Source: VFKU01 sp964620045
GTDB taxonomy: Bacteria; Hydrogenedentota; Hydrogenedentia; Hydrogenedentales; GCA-2746185
Length of the DNA stretch: 64,000 bases
NCBI GenBank assembly: GCA_964620045.1
Contig: CAZUJL010000021.1
Location: 10,265-74,264, forward strand
Reading direction: 5' to 3'
Part shown: positions 53,016-59,607 of the stretch, piece by piece
Position numbering within the stretch: position 1 is the first letter of the stretch
Layout: each line of letters starts with the position of its first letter
The notes under the pieces: model-generated
What the model was told of the DNA's origin: nothing
The model's database searches: none
Seen by the model: the letters and a program-made list of their open reading frames with translations, nothing else
Position numbers and translations under genes: made by a program

Positions 53016-53228
53016 ATGTCCGCAACCTACGACTTCTGGCAAAACAAAAAAACCGGGCTCGTGTTCGCCGTGAAATTTTTTCGCGGCAGACCCGCGCGCA
53101 TTTGCGGTCCGTTGAACGACAACGAGTACCGCGCATCGGACGGACGACTGCTCCGCTACCGGCTCCAACTGCTGCACTACGGCTTCACGTTCGCCGACGA
53201 TCCCTACAACTATCTTGTGTGCGACTAG
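53016..53228 (+). CDS. Uncharacterised 70-residue protein
   Basis: Begins MSATYDFWQNKKTGLVFAV and ends DDPYNYLVCD; predicted mostly beta strands with aromatic residues, no membrane segment. The gene lies back-to-back with the 79-residue unknown. No RBS of standard form upstream (AATTGTTGACA), so the start is uncertain. Function unknown. Confidence 0.5.
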   Translation: MSATYDFWQNKKTGLVFAVKFFRGRPARICGPLNDNEYRASDGRLLRYRLQLLHYGFTFADDPYNYLVCD

Positions 53229-53368
53229 GCCTTTTCCGGCCCCTTTTCGGCGGGCGCTACTTTTCGCAGATTCACTAGGCTTCTGCGGTACCTCGTATTG
53301 TGCTGTCGCTCAGCCGCTTACGACAATATTTCCGCGTCGGGAAACTTTTGGGGTGCGCATTTGTATTG

Positions 53369-53374
53369 TATAAG
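53369..53374 (+). promoter_or_regulatory. -10 element of the candidate small RNA
   Basis: TATAAG, directly preceded by TG, lies 3 bases ahead of the first hairpin base. The -35 region (TTTTGG at 17-nt spacing, TTGGGG at 15) is weak, as in extended -10 promoters. Confidence 0.5.
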
Positions 53375-53377
53375 TGC

Positions 53378-53499
53378 AGGGCCCCGGGGAACGACCCAAG
53401 ACCCTTCCCCTCCCGATTCGTAACCCCACCCCGGGGCCCTCGCAGGAGTCATAAAGGCATCGCGCCGGCCGCTCGCTCGAGCGGCCGGCTCTGTTTTTC
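53378..53499 (+). ncRNA. Candidate small RNA or leader RNA with C-rich loop
   Basis: About 120 nt. The 5' end forms a perfect 12-bp stem AGGGCCCCGGGG (53378-53389) with CCCCGGGGCCCT (53429-53440), enclosing a 39-nt, C-rich, G-poor loop that includes CCCCTCCC at 53407-53414, complementary to a GGAGG ribosome site. After a short linker comes a perfect 12-bp GC terminator stem (53464-53475 with 53478-53489) followed by TCTGTTTTTC. A -10-like TATAAG ends three bases before the first stem. Either a trans-acting sRNA with an anti-Shine-Dalgarno loop, or an attenuator upstream of the stress-protein gene 75 nt further on. Confidence 0.6.
53464..53498 (+). terminator. Rho-independent terminator of the candidate small RNA
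   Basis: GCCGGCCGCTCG paired with CGAGCGGCCGGC, then CTGTTTTT-type tail. It lies before, not after, the universal stress gene, so it must end an upstream transcript. Confidence 0.85.
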
Positions 53500-53572
53500 A
53501 GCATGTGTTCCGAATCTATCCGCCGCTCCGTTTGTTAACTCTCATGCAGCCGCAACCGCGGGGGAACGATTT

Positions 53573-54478
53573 ATGCAAACCTTCAAAAAGATATTCTTCG
53601 CGACGGATTTTTCAGACTGCGCTGCACATGCGCAGCAGTATGCTTTCGCGTTCGGCAAACGCTTCGCCGCCGAGCTGCACATCGGCCACGCGGTCGACAC
53701 GGCATACCCCTCCTACGCCGGCGTCTACGGCTTCGGCGTGGATGTTGACCAACATATCGGCGCCGTCCGGCAACAGGCGCAAGCCGATGTGAAAACCGTC
53801 GTCGGGCGCGCTGTGGCCGCGGGTGTTCACGCCCACGCGCACCTGATGGAAGGCCGACCGGCCGAAGCGATTGTCGACAAGGCCCACGAGCTCGGCTGCG
53901 ACCTCCTGATCACCGGCACGCACGGCCGATCAGGCCTGGATCACTTTCTCTTCGGCAGCACCGCCGAACTCATCGTGCGCCATGCGCCGATGCCTGTACT
54001 CGCCGTGAAACCCGTGGAGCGCGACTTTGTAAAAGAGTCCGGCGAGTTCACGCTTCGCCGCGTCATCTGTCCAGTCGATCTGTCGCCACTCGCCGATCAG
54101 GCCGCCAAGCACGCCGCGGAAATCTGCCGCGTGTTCGGCGCGGAACTGACCCTGGTGCACGCCATCGATTCGCGCGTCGAGTACCCGGTGGCTTTTGTAG
54201 ATCTCCAGCCAGTGCCACACGAAGAATTCCGCAAGCGCGCGCTGGACCGCATGAGTGCTATCGCGAGTACTCTCACGGACGTCAAGGTCGATCTCGCCGT
54301 CGTCGAAGGCGTCCCGCACAAGGCCATCGTGCGCCACGCGATTTCAACCAAGGCTGACCTGCTCGTGATCACCACGCACGGATACGGCGGCATCTCGCGC
54401 GCGCTCCTCGGCTCCACGGCCGAAAAACTCGTGCGCACCGCCCCCACGCCGACGCTCACGATCCGCCCGACAAAATAG
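53573..54478 (+). CDS. Tandem universal stress protein (two UspA domains)
   Basis: 301 residues. Domain 1 ends with the nucleotide motif ITGTHGRSGLDHFLFGSTAELIVRHAPMPVLAVKP (G-2x-G-9x-G-S/T); domain 2 with ITTHGYGGISRALLGSTAEKLVRTAPTPTLTI. Both keep the ATP-binding glycine pattern, so an ATP-binding dimer-like monomer is expected. Cytoplasmic. Preceded by the candidate sRNA/terminator region, which may regulate it. Confidence 0.93.
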   Translation: MQTFKKIFFATDFSDCAAHAQQYAFAFGKRFAAELHIGHAVDTAYPSYAGVYGFGVDVDQHIGAVRQQAQADVKTVVGRAVAAGVHAHAHLMEGRPAEAIVDKAHELGCDLLITGTHGRSGLDHFLFGSTAELIVRHAPMPVLAVKPVERDFVKESGEFTLRRVICPVDLSPLADQAAKHAAEICRVFGAELTLVHAIDSRVEYPVAFVDLQPVPHEEFRKRALDRMSAIASTLTDVKVDLAVVEGVPHKAIVRHAISTKADLLVITTHGYGGISRALLGSTAEKLVRTAPTPTLTIRPTK

Positions 54479-54548
54479 TCTCCCTTTTGTCATTCTGACC
54501 GCAGCGAAGACTCTCCCCGGCCGTAAACGGGGCGACTGCAATAAAAAA

Positions 54549-54568
54549 GGCGGGCATCGCTGCCCGCC
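54549..54568 (-). terminator. Terminator of the Gfo/Idh/MocA gene
   Basis: GGCGGGCA-TCGC-TGCCCGCC stem-loop, with A6 on the plus strand reading as T6 after the stem on the minus strand. Classic intrinsic terminator. Confidence 0.92.
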
Positions 54569-54591
54569 TGGTACCTCGATATCGCTGAGCC

Positions 54592-55971
54592 TTACACCGG
54601 CAGCTCCCAACCCTTCCGGTACTGCTTCGTCAGCAAGTGGTCTGAATTCGGGATGTTCGTAAGCTTCCCCGCCACGCAATCGTATTCGAGCTTCTGGTTC
54701 ATGCGAATTGCCAGGCCGCCGAGCACGATCATCTCGCTGAACGGCGCGCTGTATTCGAAATTCGAGCACGCCGGCGCGCCGCCCTTGCAGGCGTTGAACC
54801 AGTCGCGATAATGATTCTGCGCCTCGACGCGCGGGATGCTCTGCTCCGGCAGCTTGTATTCCTTCATGCGCTCGTCCGGCAGCAAGCGCGGACGGCCACC
54901 GTACTCACCCGCCGTAATCACGCCGCTCTCTCCGAGCAGATACGAGCCGTTCGTGCGCTTGCCCCACTCGCCGTCGCCGATCTGCTGGTCGTCCGGCACG
55001 CCCGCGGGCCGCGGCGGCACGAGATTGCCGTCGTACCAGTACACAACGACCGGCGGCATCTCGCCGCGCGCGGGATACGAAAACTTCACGATGCTCTTGT
55101 TCGGATAGGTCTGATCGTTGCGGCCGTCGGCCTCGACCAGCTCCACCGCGTAGCTCTTCGCTTCGTACAGGTGCAGCGCCCAAAACGCCGGGTCCATGAT
55201 GTGGCACGCCATGTCGCCTAGCGCGCCGTTGCCCCAATCCTGCCAGCCGCGCCAGTTGTGCGGCGCGTAGTCGTGGTTGTAGCCGCGCATCGGGCTCGTG
55301 CCGATCCACAGATCCCAATCCATGCCCGCCGGCACGGCCTCTTCCGGCAGCGGCGCGGCCACGCCCTGCGGCCAACCGGGACGGTTCGTCCAGATGTGCG
55401 CCTCTTTCACGGTGCCGATCGCGCCCGACCACACCATCTCGCACAGCGTGCGCACGCCGTTGCCCGAGTGCCCCTGGTTGCCCATCTGCGTGGCGACTTT
55501 CATCTTCTTCGCCGTGTCGCGCAGCAACCGCGCCTCGGCGACGGTGTGCGTAAGCGGTTTCTGCACATACACATGCTTGCCCATCGACATCGCCATGTAG
55601 GCCGCGGGCGCGTGCGTGTGGTCCGGCGTCGTCACCGTGACCGCGTCAATGTCTTTTACTTTCTCCAGCATCTCGCGATAGTCGCGGAACTTCTTGGCGT
55701 CGGGATACATCGCGTACATCTCTTCCGCGCGCTTGTCGTCCACATCCGCCATCGCGATGACGTTTTCCATGCGGCAGTTGCCGAGGTCCTCGCGCCCCTT
55801 GCCGCCCGCGCCGATGCCGGCAATGTTCAGCTTCTCGTTCGGCGAGACCTTCCCCGGCACCACCTTCGCCGAGTTCGGCTTCTTGGACTGTTGCGCATGC
55901 GCCGCCCAACTCGCCCCGGCCGCCGCCGCCGTCATCAAAAAGGTTCGCCGAGTAAGTTCAATGTGTTTCAT
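54592..55971 (-). CDS. Gfo/Idh/MocA family oxidoreductase, Tat-exported
   Basis: 459 residues. Tat signal TRRTFLMTAAAAGASWAAHAQ, then NAD fold IAGIGAGGKGREDLGNC and the EKP-type motif VQKPLTHTVAEARLL. Matches the exported sugar/polyol dehydrogenase group numerous in planctomycete and related genomes. Tat export implies it folds with its cofactor before crossing. Substrate unknown. Followed by a strong terminator. Confidence 0.93.
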   Translation of the reverse strand: MKHIELTRRTFLMTAAAAGASWAAHAQQSKKPNSAKVVPGKVSPNEKLNIAGIGAGGKGREDLGNCRMENVIAMADVDDKRAEEMYAMYPDAKKFRDYREMLEKVKDIDAVTVTTPDHTHAPAAYMAMSMGKHVYVQKPLTHTVAEARLLRDTAKKMKVATQMGNQGHSGNGVRTLCEMVWSGAIGTVKEAHIWTNRPGWPQGVAAPLPEEAVPAGMDWDLWIGTSPMRGYNHDYAPHNWRGWQDWGNGALGDMACHIMDPAFWALHLYEAKSYAVELVEADGRNDQTYPNKSIVKFSYPARGEMPPVVVYWYDGNLVPPRPAGVPDDQQIGDGEWGKRTNGSYLLGESGVITAGEYGGRPRLLPDERMKEYKLPEQSIPRVEAQNHYRDWFNACKGGAPACSNFEYSAPFSEMIVLGGLAIRMNQKLEYDCVAGKLTNIPNSDHLLTKQYRKGWELPV

Positions 55972-56070
55972 GAGTTTTCACTCCCCGAAAATAGACTTCC
56001 AATTACCGTGCAGAATACACCACCACAAGATCATCTGTGAAAATCTGTGTCATCTGTGGGAAAAGGAAAG

Positions 56071-56098
56071 CGGGGCCGGCGTAACCGCCGGCCCCGCT
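56071..56098 (-). terminator. Terminator of the cytochrome/Cu-monooxygenase gene
   Basis: Perfect 12-bp stem GCGGGGCCGGCG/CGCCGGCCCCGC with a TAAC loop, and CTTTCCTTTTCCC following on the minus strand. About 20 nt after the gene's stop. Confidence 0.85.
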
Positions 56099-56117
56099 GC
56101 AATCAACGTGATCTAAT

Positions 56118-57398
56118 TTAGAACGTACCCTGGTACATCTCTTCCTTCGACGCATCGCCCTCGACCGAGTAGTACATCCAGCCGAACGCCATTTCGTCCT
56201 TCACCGTATCCAGGCCGAACGGAATCGCCTTGTCCGGGCTCGGGTTGCTGGTGTTGGCCGCCGAGTTGTCGTAGTGCATTTCGCACTCGACGCGCGTGCC
56301 GGCCGGCAGGAGCTTCGGCTGGCCGTACTCGTAATAAAGCTGCCAGTTGTAGTCGAAGTTCGGGACGTTGAGCAGCTCTTCGCTCGTGCCGTCCGGATAG
56401 AACGCCGTGTACACCGCCGACTTCCCGCGCACGTGCATATGCGGCAGGTAGTTCAGGATGCGGACCGGCTGGCTGAACGTGCGCGCCATGCTGACCACGT
56501 GGTCGGACGCGTTGGGCGGAATTTCAAAGCTCGTGCTGCCGACCGGTTCGATCTGAATCGGCTTCAGCTTCTCGCCCTTCGGGTAGAAGAACAGGCCAAG
56601 GCGGCTCTGGTCATACACGCCCGTGCCCGGGCCGGCTTCTTTGTGGTAGTGCATGTTGATGCGCAGCGTCGAGTTCTTCTTCAGCTCGATGCCGTAGCCT
56701 TCCTGCACGAAGCTCGGCTCTGCCCCCGGCGCGAGACCGCCGATGTTCTGCCCGCCAAACTGGTTCATGCGGTCGTTGCCCGGCTCCAGCTTGTACACCA
56801 CGATGTGGTGCACCGGCTCGCTGCCCGCTTGCGCTTCGATCGTCTTGATCCAGCGATCATCCGGAAGCATCTCGTCGGTCAGCTTCACGTCGATGTTCGG
56901 CTGCCAATCGGTCACTTCGTCGCCAACCCACACCGGCTCCGGAAGGGGCACCACGAGATCCGGCTGGCCCAGCCACCACTCGGAGTCTTCAAACTTGCGC
57001 GGCTCAGGCGCGTCCTGCGGATTGCCGCGCGCGGCGCCCTGCTGCACCCATTTTTGGATCGTCGCGATCTCGTCTTCCGTCAGGCCGCGTTCGTTCTCGA
57101 ACACGCCGTGGAATTTATCCGACGCATACCACGGCGGCATCGACTTCTCGCCGGTGGCTTTCGCGACCGCTTTCGCCCACGGACGCACTTCTTCGTACGA
57201 CGTGAGCGCGAAGGGCGCCGTCATGCCGGACATGTTCAACGGCTTCGGCCGGTGACAGGTCTGGCAGTTTTCTTGCAAAATCGGCAACACGTCTTTCGTG
57301 AACGTCGGCTTTTCCGGAACGTCCGCGATCGCAGACGGCGCGATCATCGCGGCCGCTGCCGCCACGCCGCCCGCCCACATCTTCATCAACCCGCGCAT
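56118..57398 (-). CDS. Cytochrome c / Cu(II) ascorbate-dependent monooxygenase-like fusion protein
   Basis: 426 residues; ATG after GGGAGGA, signal peptide ending PSAIA. A c-type haem site CQTCH is at 45-49 in a DVLPILQENCQTCHRP context. From about residue 155 a copper-monooxygenase (PHM/DBH-like) region follows: VHHIVVYK, MHYHKEAG, LPHMHVRG and CEMHYDN correspond to the two copper sites (His-His, His, His-x-His and Met ligands). Such fusions occur in planctomycete-type bacteria. Predicted periplasmic oxidoreductase; substrate unknown. Divergent from the VOC gene. Confidence 0.85.
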   Translation of the reverse strand: MRGLMKMWAGGVAAAAAMIAPSAIADVPEKPTFTKDVLPILQENCQTCHRPKPLNMSGMTAPFALTSYEEVRPWAKAVAKATGEKSMPPWYASDKFHGVFENERGLTEDEIATIQKWVQQGAARGNPQDAPEPRKFEDSEWWLGQPDLVVPLPEPVWVGDEVTDWQPNIDVKLTDEMLPDDRWIKTIEAQAGSEPVHHIVVYKLEPGNDRMNQFGGQNIGGLAPGAEPSFVQEGYGIELKKNSTLRINMHYHKEAGPGTGVYDQSRLGLFFYPKGEKLKPIQIEPVGSTSFEIPPNASDHVVSMARTFSQPVRILNYLPHMHVRGKSAVYTAFYPDGTSEELLNVPNFDYNWQLYYEYGQPKLLPAGTRVECEMHYDNSAANTSNPSPDKAIPFGLDTVKDEMAFGWMYYSVEGDASKEEMYQGTF

Positions 57399-57729
57399 GA
57401 GAATTCCTCCCAGTACCGATCCGGCATGTCCGCCAAACCGAGAATTACCTAAACTCTTTAACCAAACCCTAGCCCATCGGTTCCCGCCGCGCAACCATTT
57501 TCTCCATTGAATTATCACACGATCCGGGCTTTTGTCAGCTAATTTCGACTTGTAACCCATTGCAGGAAAAATACTTACAAGAAACTGACGATTTCGTCAC
57601 GCACATCTTTCGACGAAATCGTCACGATCTATAACTTATGTATTCCTCCACGTGTCTTCGCGTTCTTTGCGGTTTGATTTGGCTTCTGCTTCCTTCCATG
57701 ATCGCGCGCATCAACTCGGAGATCATTTC
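57399..57729. other. 331-nt gap between Cu-monooxygenase-like and VOC genes
   Basis: No gene seen. It contains the twin palindromes and a -10-like element listed separately, and must hold promoters for both divergent genes. Confidence 0.6.
57586..57623. promoter_or_regulatory. Twin palindromes, candidate operator
   Basis: TGACGA-TT-TCGTCA (57586-57599) and GACGA-AA-TCGTC (57612-57623) have centres 25 bp apart, about two and a half helical turns. A TATAAC box (57630-57635) follows the second copy, so it lies in the promoter spacer. Looks like a binding site of a dimeric repressor or activator for the VOC gene, possibly both genes. Confidence 0.55.
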
Positions 57730-58608
57730 GTGCGCACTCTTCTCGCATCCCTGTTTTGTCTACTCTTCGCGATCGTGTCACACGCTGAAGAAGAAAAACC
57801 GATCGGTCAACGCACCGATCATTTGAACCTCGTGTTCTCCGTCACGAACGGCGAACAGGTGCACGCGTTCTACGGCGGCATCCTCGGGCTGCAGCGCATG
57901 CCCGATATCGACTTCCCCGGCGACCCCTACATGATTCGCTACAAAGCCGGTGCGACCGAAATGAAATTCATCGTCACCGGCGACGTCACGCTGCCGAAAA
58001 TGGAAGGCGGCACCGGCAAGGCGCGCGGCATTCGCCTCGCCGCGATCTTCCTGCCGGAGTCCACGCGCAATGCGGTGCTCGAACGCCTCGAAAACGCGAA
58101 CTTGCCGAAGCCAATGTTCACGAAACAAACGAACACGCAGCTTAATTACAACTACTACTTCGGCATGGTCTACGACTACGACGGCAACCAGATCGAATTG
58201 GTCTTCCTCGAAGATCAGGCCGCGCCGATGGAAAAATACGAGCAAGTACAAATCGGCTGCACGGTCTCCGACCTCGCGAAGATGGACGAGTTCATGGAAA
58301 AGGTCATCGGCGCAACGGTGGTGACCACAAAAGAACGCATCCACCGCTTCAACATCGGCAAATCGCAGGTGAAGTTCTGGCAGAACAAAGACGAACTGCC
58401 CACGTGGGTGGGCGGCCCGATGGAAAAAATCGGCATGAACCTGATTCAGTTCGTCGTCCCGGACGTCGGCGCGGTGCGCGAGGAAATCATCGCCCGCGGC
58501 GGCAAAATCCACACCGAACCCTTCCCCCTCGGCACCATCGCCACCATCATGTTCGTCGAAGGCCCGGACGGCATCCTCTTCGAATTCGCCGGCCCGCAGA
58601 AGAAGTAG
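57730..58608 (+). CDS. Exported double VOC (glyoxalase-like) protein
   Basis: 292 residues from a GTG with GGAGA upstream, then a signal peptide (VRTLLASLFCLLFAIVSHA). Two vicinal-oxygen-chelate modules: RTDHLNLVFSVTNGEQVHAFYGGILGL...DYDGNQIELVFLE and VQIGCTVSDLAKMDEFMEKVIGA...EGPDGILFEFAG. The His/Glu metal ligands are recognisable in both. Probably a dioxygenase, glyoxalase or binding protein in the periplasm. Confidence 0.85.
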   Translation: MRTLLASLFCLLFAIVSHAEEEKPIGQRTDHLNLVFSVTNGEQVHAFYGGILGLQRMPDIDFPGDPYMIRYKAGATEMKFIVTGDVTLPKMEGGTGKARGIRLAAIFLPESTRNAVLERLENANLPKPMFTKQTNTQLNYNYYFGMVYDYDGNQIELVFLEDQAAPMEKYEQVQIGCTVSDLAKMDEFMEKVIGATVVTTKERIHRFNIGKSQVKFWQNKDELPTWVGGPMEKIGMNLIQFVVPDVGAVREEIIARGGKIHTEPFPLGTIATIMFVEGPDGILFEFAGPQKK

Positions 58609-58631
58609 CCCGAAGGGGACTGGCACCCAAT

Positions 58632-58758
58632 ACCGGGGACAGACCCCACATTTTGCGCTAAGGGGACTGACACCTAGCACCAGAGCAACCCGTCTTTTTT
58701 CTAAGCATCAGAAACCAGGGGTCAGTCCCAGTGATCGCGATCCGTGTCTGTCCCCGGT
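58632..58758. repeat. Second copy of the GGGGACAGAC/GGGGACTGAC repeat family
   Basis: ACCGGGGACAGAC (58632-58644) and GTCTGTCCCCGGT (58746-58758) form the outer arms; GGGACTGAC (58663-58671) and GTCAGTCCC (58721-58729) the inner arms. The order of the two motif types is inverted relative to the copy at 17.5 kb. Its right end directly precedes the stop codon of the nuclease-like gene. Confidence 0.78.
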
Positions 58759-59484
58759 CTACGCGCTCTGCGCGCGAATTTCGCCACACCGCCGATACAC
58801 GATCGCGTTGCCGCGCTTTCCAATTCTTTCGAGCGCGCCCATTTCGCGCAAGCAGTACGCCATCTTTTGCGCCAGCCAAATCGGCCGGCCCAGACCTGCG
58901 GCGACGTCTGCCGTGGTGAACTCCTCGGGCAATCCGTCCGGCAGCAAGCCCGCCATATCCTGAACACTTTGAAAAAAACGCTGATCCACGATCTCGATCA
59001 AGCGGCGCTCGTGCGTCACCCAGCCCTTCCTGCGCCAACCACGCTTCGGATTGTGTACACGAATTTCCTCTTCGCGAATGAGCACCAGTTGCAGCGCAAA
59101 ATTCGGACTCTCGAATAATTTTGGGATCGACACGAGCTCAAGGAATACGTCTTCAAACCGGCCCTTCTTGGGCGAACGACGACGTTCACGCACCTCAGTC
59201 TTTTTCTTCTTGGTCGTCTGCTTGACGATCCACTTCTCTTTGGCGATCGGGTGGACGAGGATCACCTTGCGGCTTGCCGTAAGAGTGAGAAGCTTTCGCT
59301 TGATCGAGTTGAAACTCTTGGTCTGAATCTCGACGAGCACACCGTCGCGAACCACGTCGATGACGAAACCGTCCATCGGCACTTCGTACTGGCTCGTGGG
59401 CGTCGCGCACCACTGCTTCAACGCTGCATGCAGTGGCTTCTCGTTCAACGACCCGATCTTGTTCGCAGGTTCCCCCGAACCCAT
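58759..59484 (-). CDS. Uncharacterised protein with possible PD-(D/E)xK nuclease core
   Basis: 241 residues. The conserved N-terminal half (SLNEKPLHAALKQW..., then GFVIDVVRDGVLVEIQTKSF) has an Asp about ten residues ahead of a Glu-x-Gln pattern followed by Lys, and a downstream Arg/Lys-rich segment; this fits a restriction-endonuclease-like fold, by analogy only. The second half is winged-helix-like (FTTADVAAGLGRPIWLAQKMAYCLREMGALERIG). I do not recognise a named family. Stop abuts a repeat element. Confidence 0.7.
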   Translation of the reverse strand: MGSGEPANKIGSLNEKPLHAALKQWCATPTSQYEVPMDGFVIDVVRDGVLVEIQTKSFNSIKRKLLTLTASRKVILVHPIAKEKWIVKQTTKKKKTEVRERRRSPKKGRFEDVFLELVSIPKLFESPNFALQLVLIREEEIRVHNPKRGWRRKGWVTHERRLIEIVDQRFFQSVQDMAGLLPDGLPEEFTTADVAAGLGRPIWLAQKMAYCLREMGALERIGKRGNAIVYRRCGEIRAQSA

Positions 59485-59514
59485 CGCAATCAATCGCCCC
59501 CGGAAACCTTATTT

Positions 59515-59604
59515 AACCACAGATGAATACTGATGGATATTGATGAATGATCTTTTTCCGGTTTGCTCTATCAGTATCTATCAATATCCATCTGTGGTTA
59601 ATTG
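59515..59604. repeat. Imperfect inverted repeat with AACCACAGATG ends
   Basis: TTAACCACAGATGAATACTGATGG at the left mirrors CCATCTGTGGTTAAT at the right with mismatches, around ATCTTTTTCC. It fills the gap between the nuclease-like and FG-GAP genes. Related text (ATCTGTG...ATCTGTGG) appears near 56.03-56.06 kb. Confidence 0.65.
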
Positions 59605-59607
59605 CGT

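Larger units (their letters stand above)
53229..53572. other. 344-nt intergenic region before the universal stress gene
   Basis: Holds the candidate small RNA described separately (53378 to about 53499). The rest, upstream 53229-53340 and downstream 53500-53572, shows no gene. A GGGGGAA stretch just before the stress-protein ATG may be its ribosome site. Confidence 0.6.
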
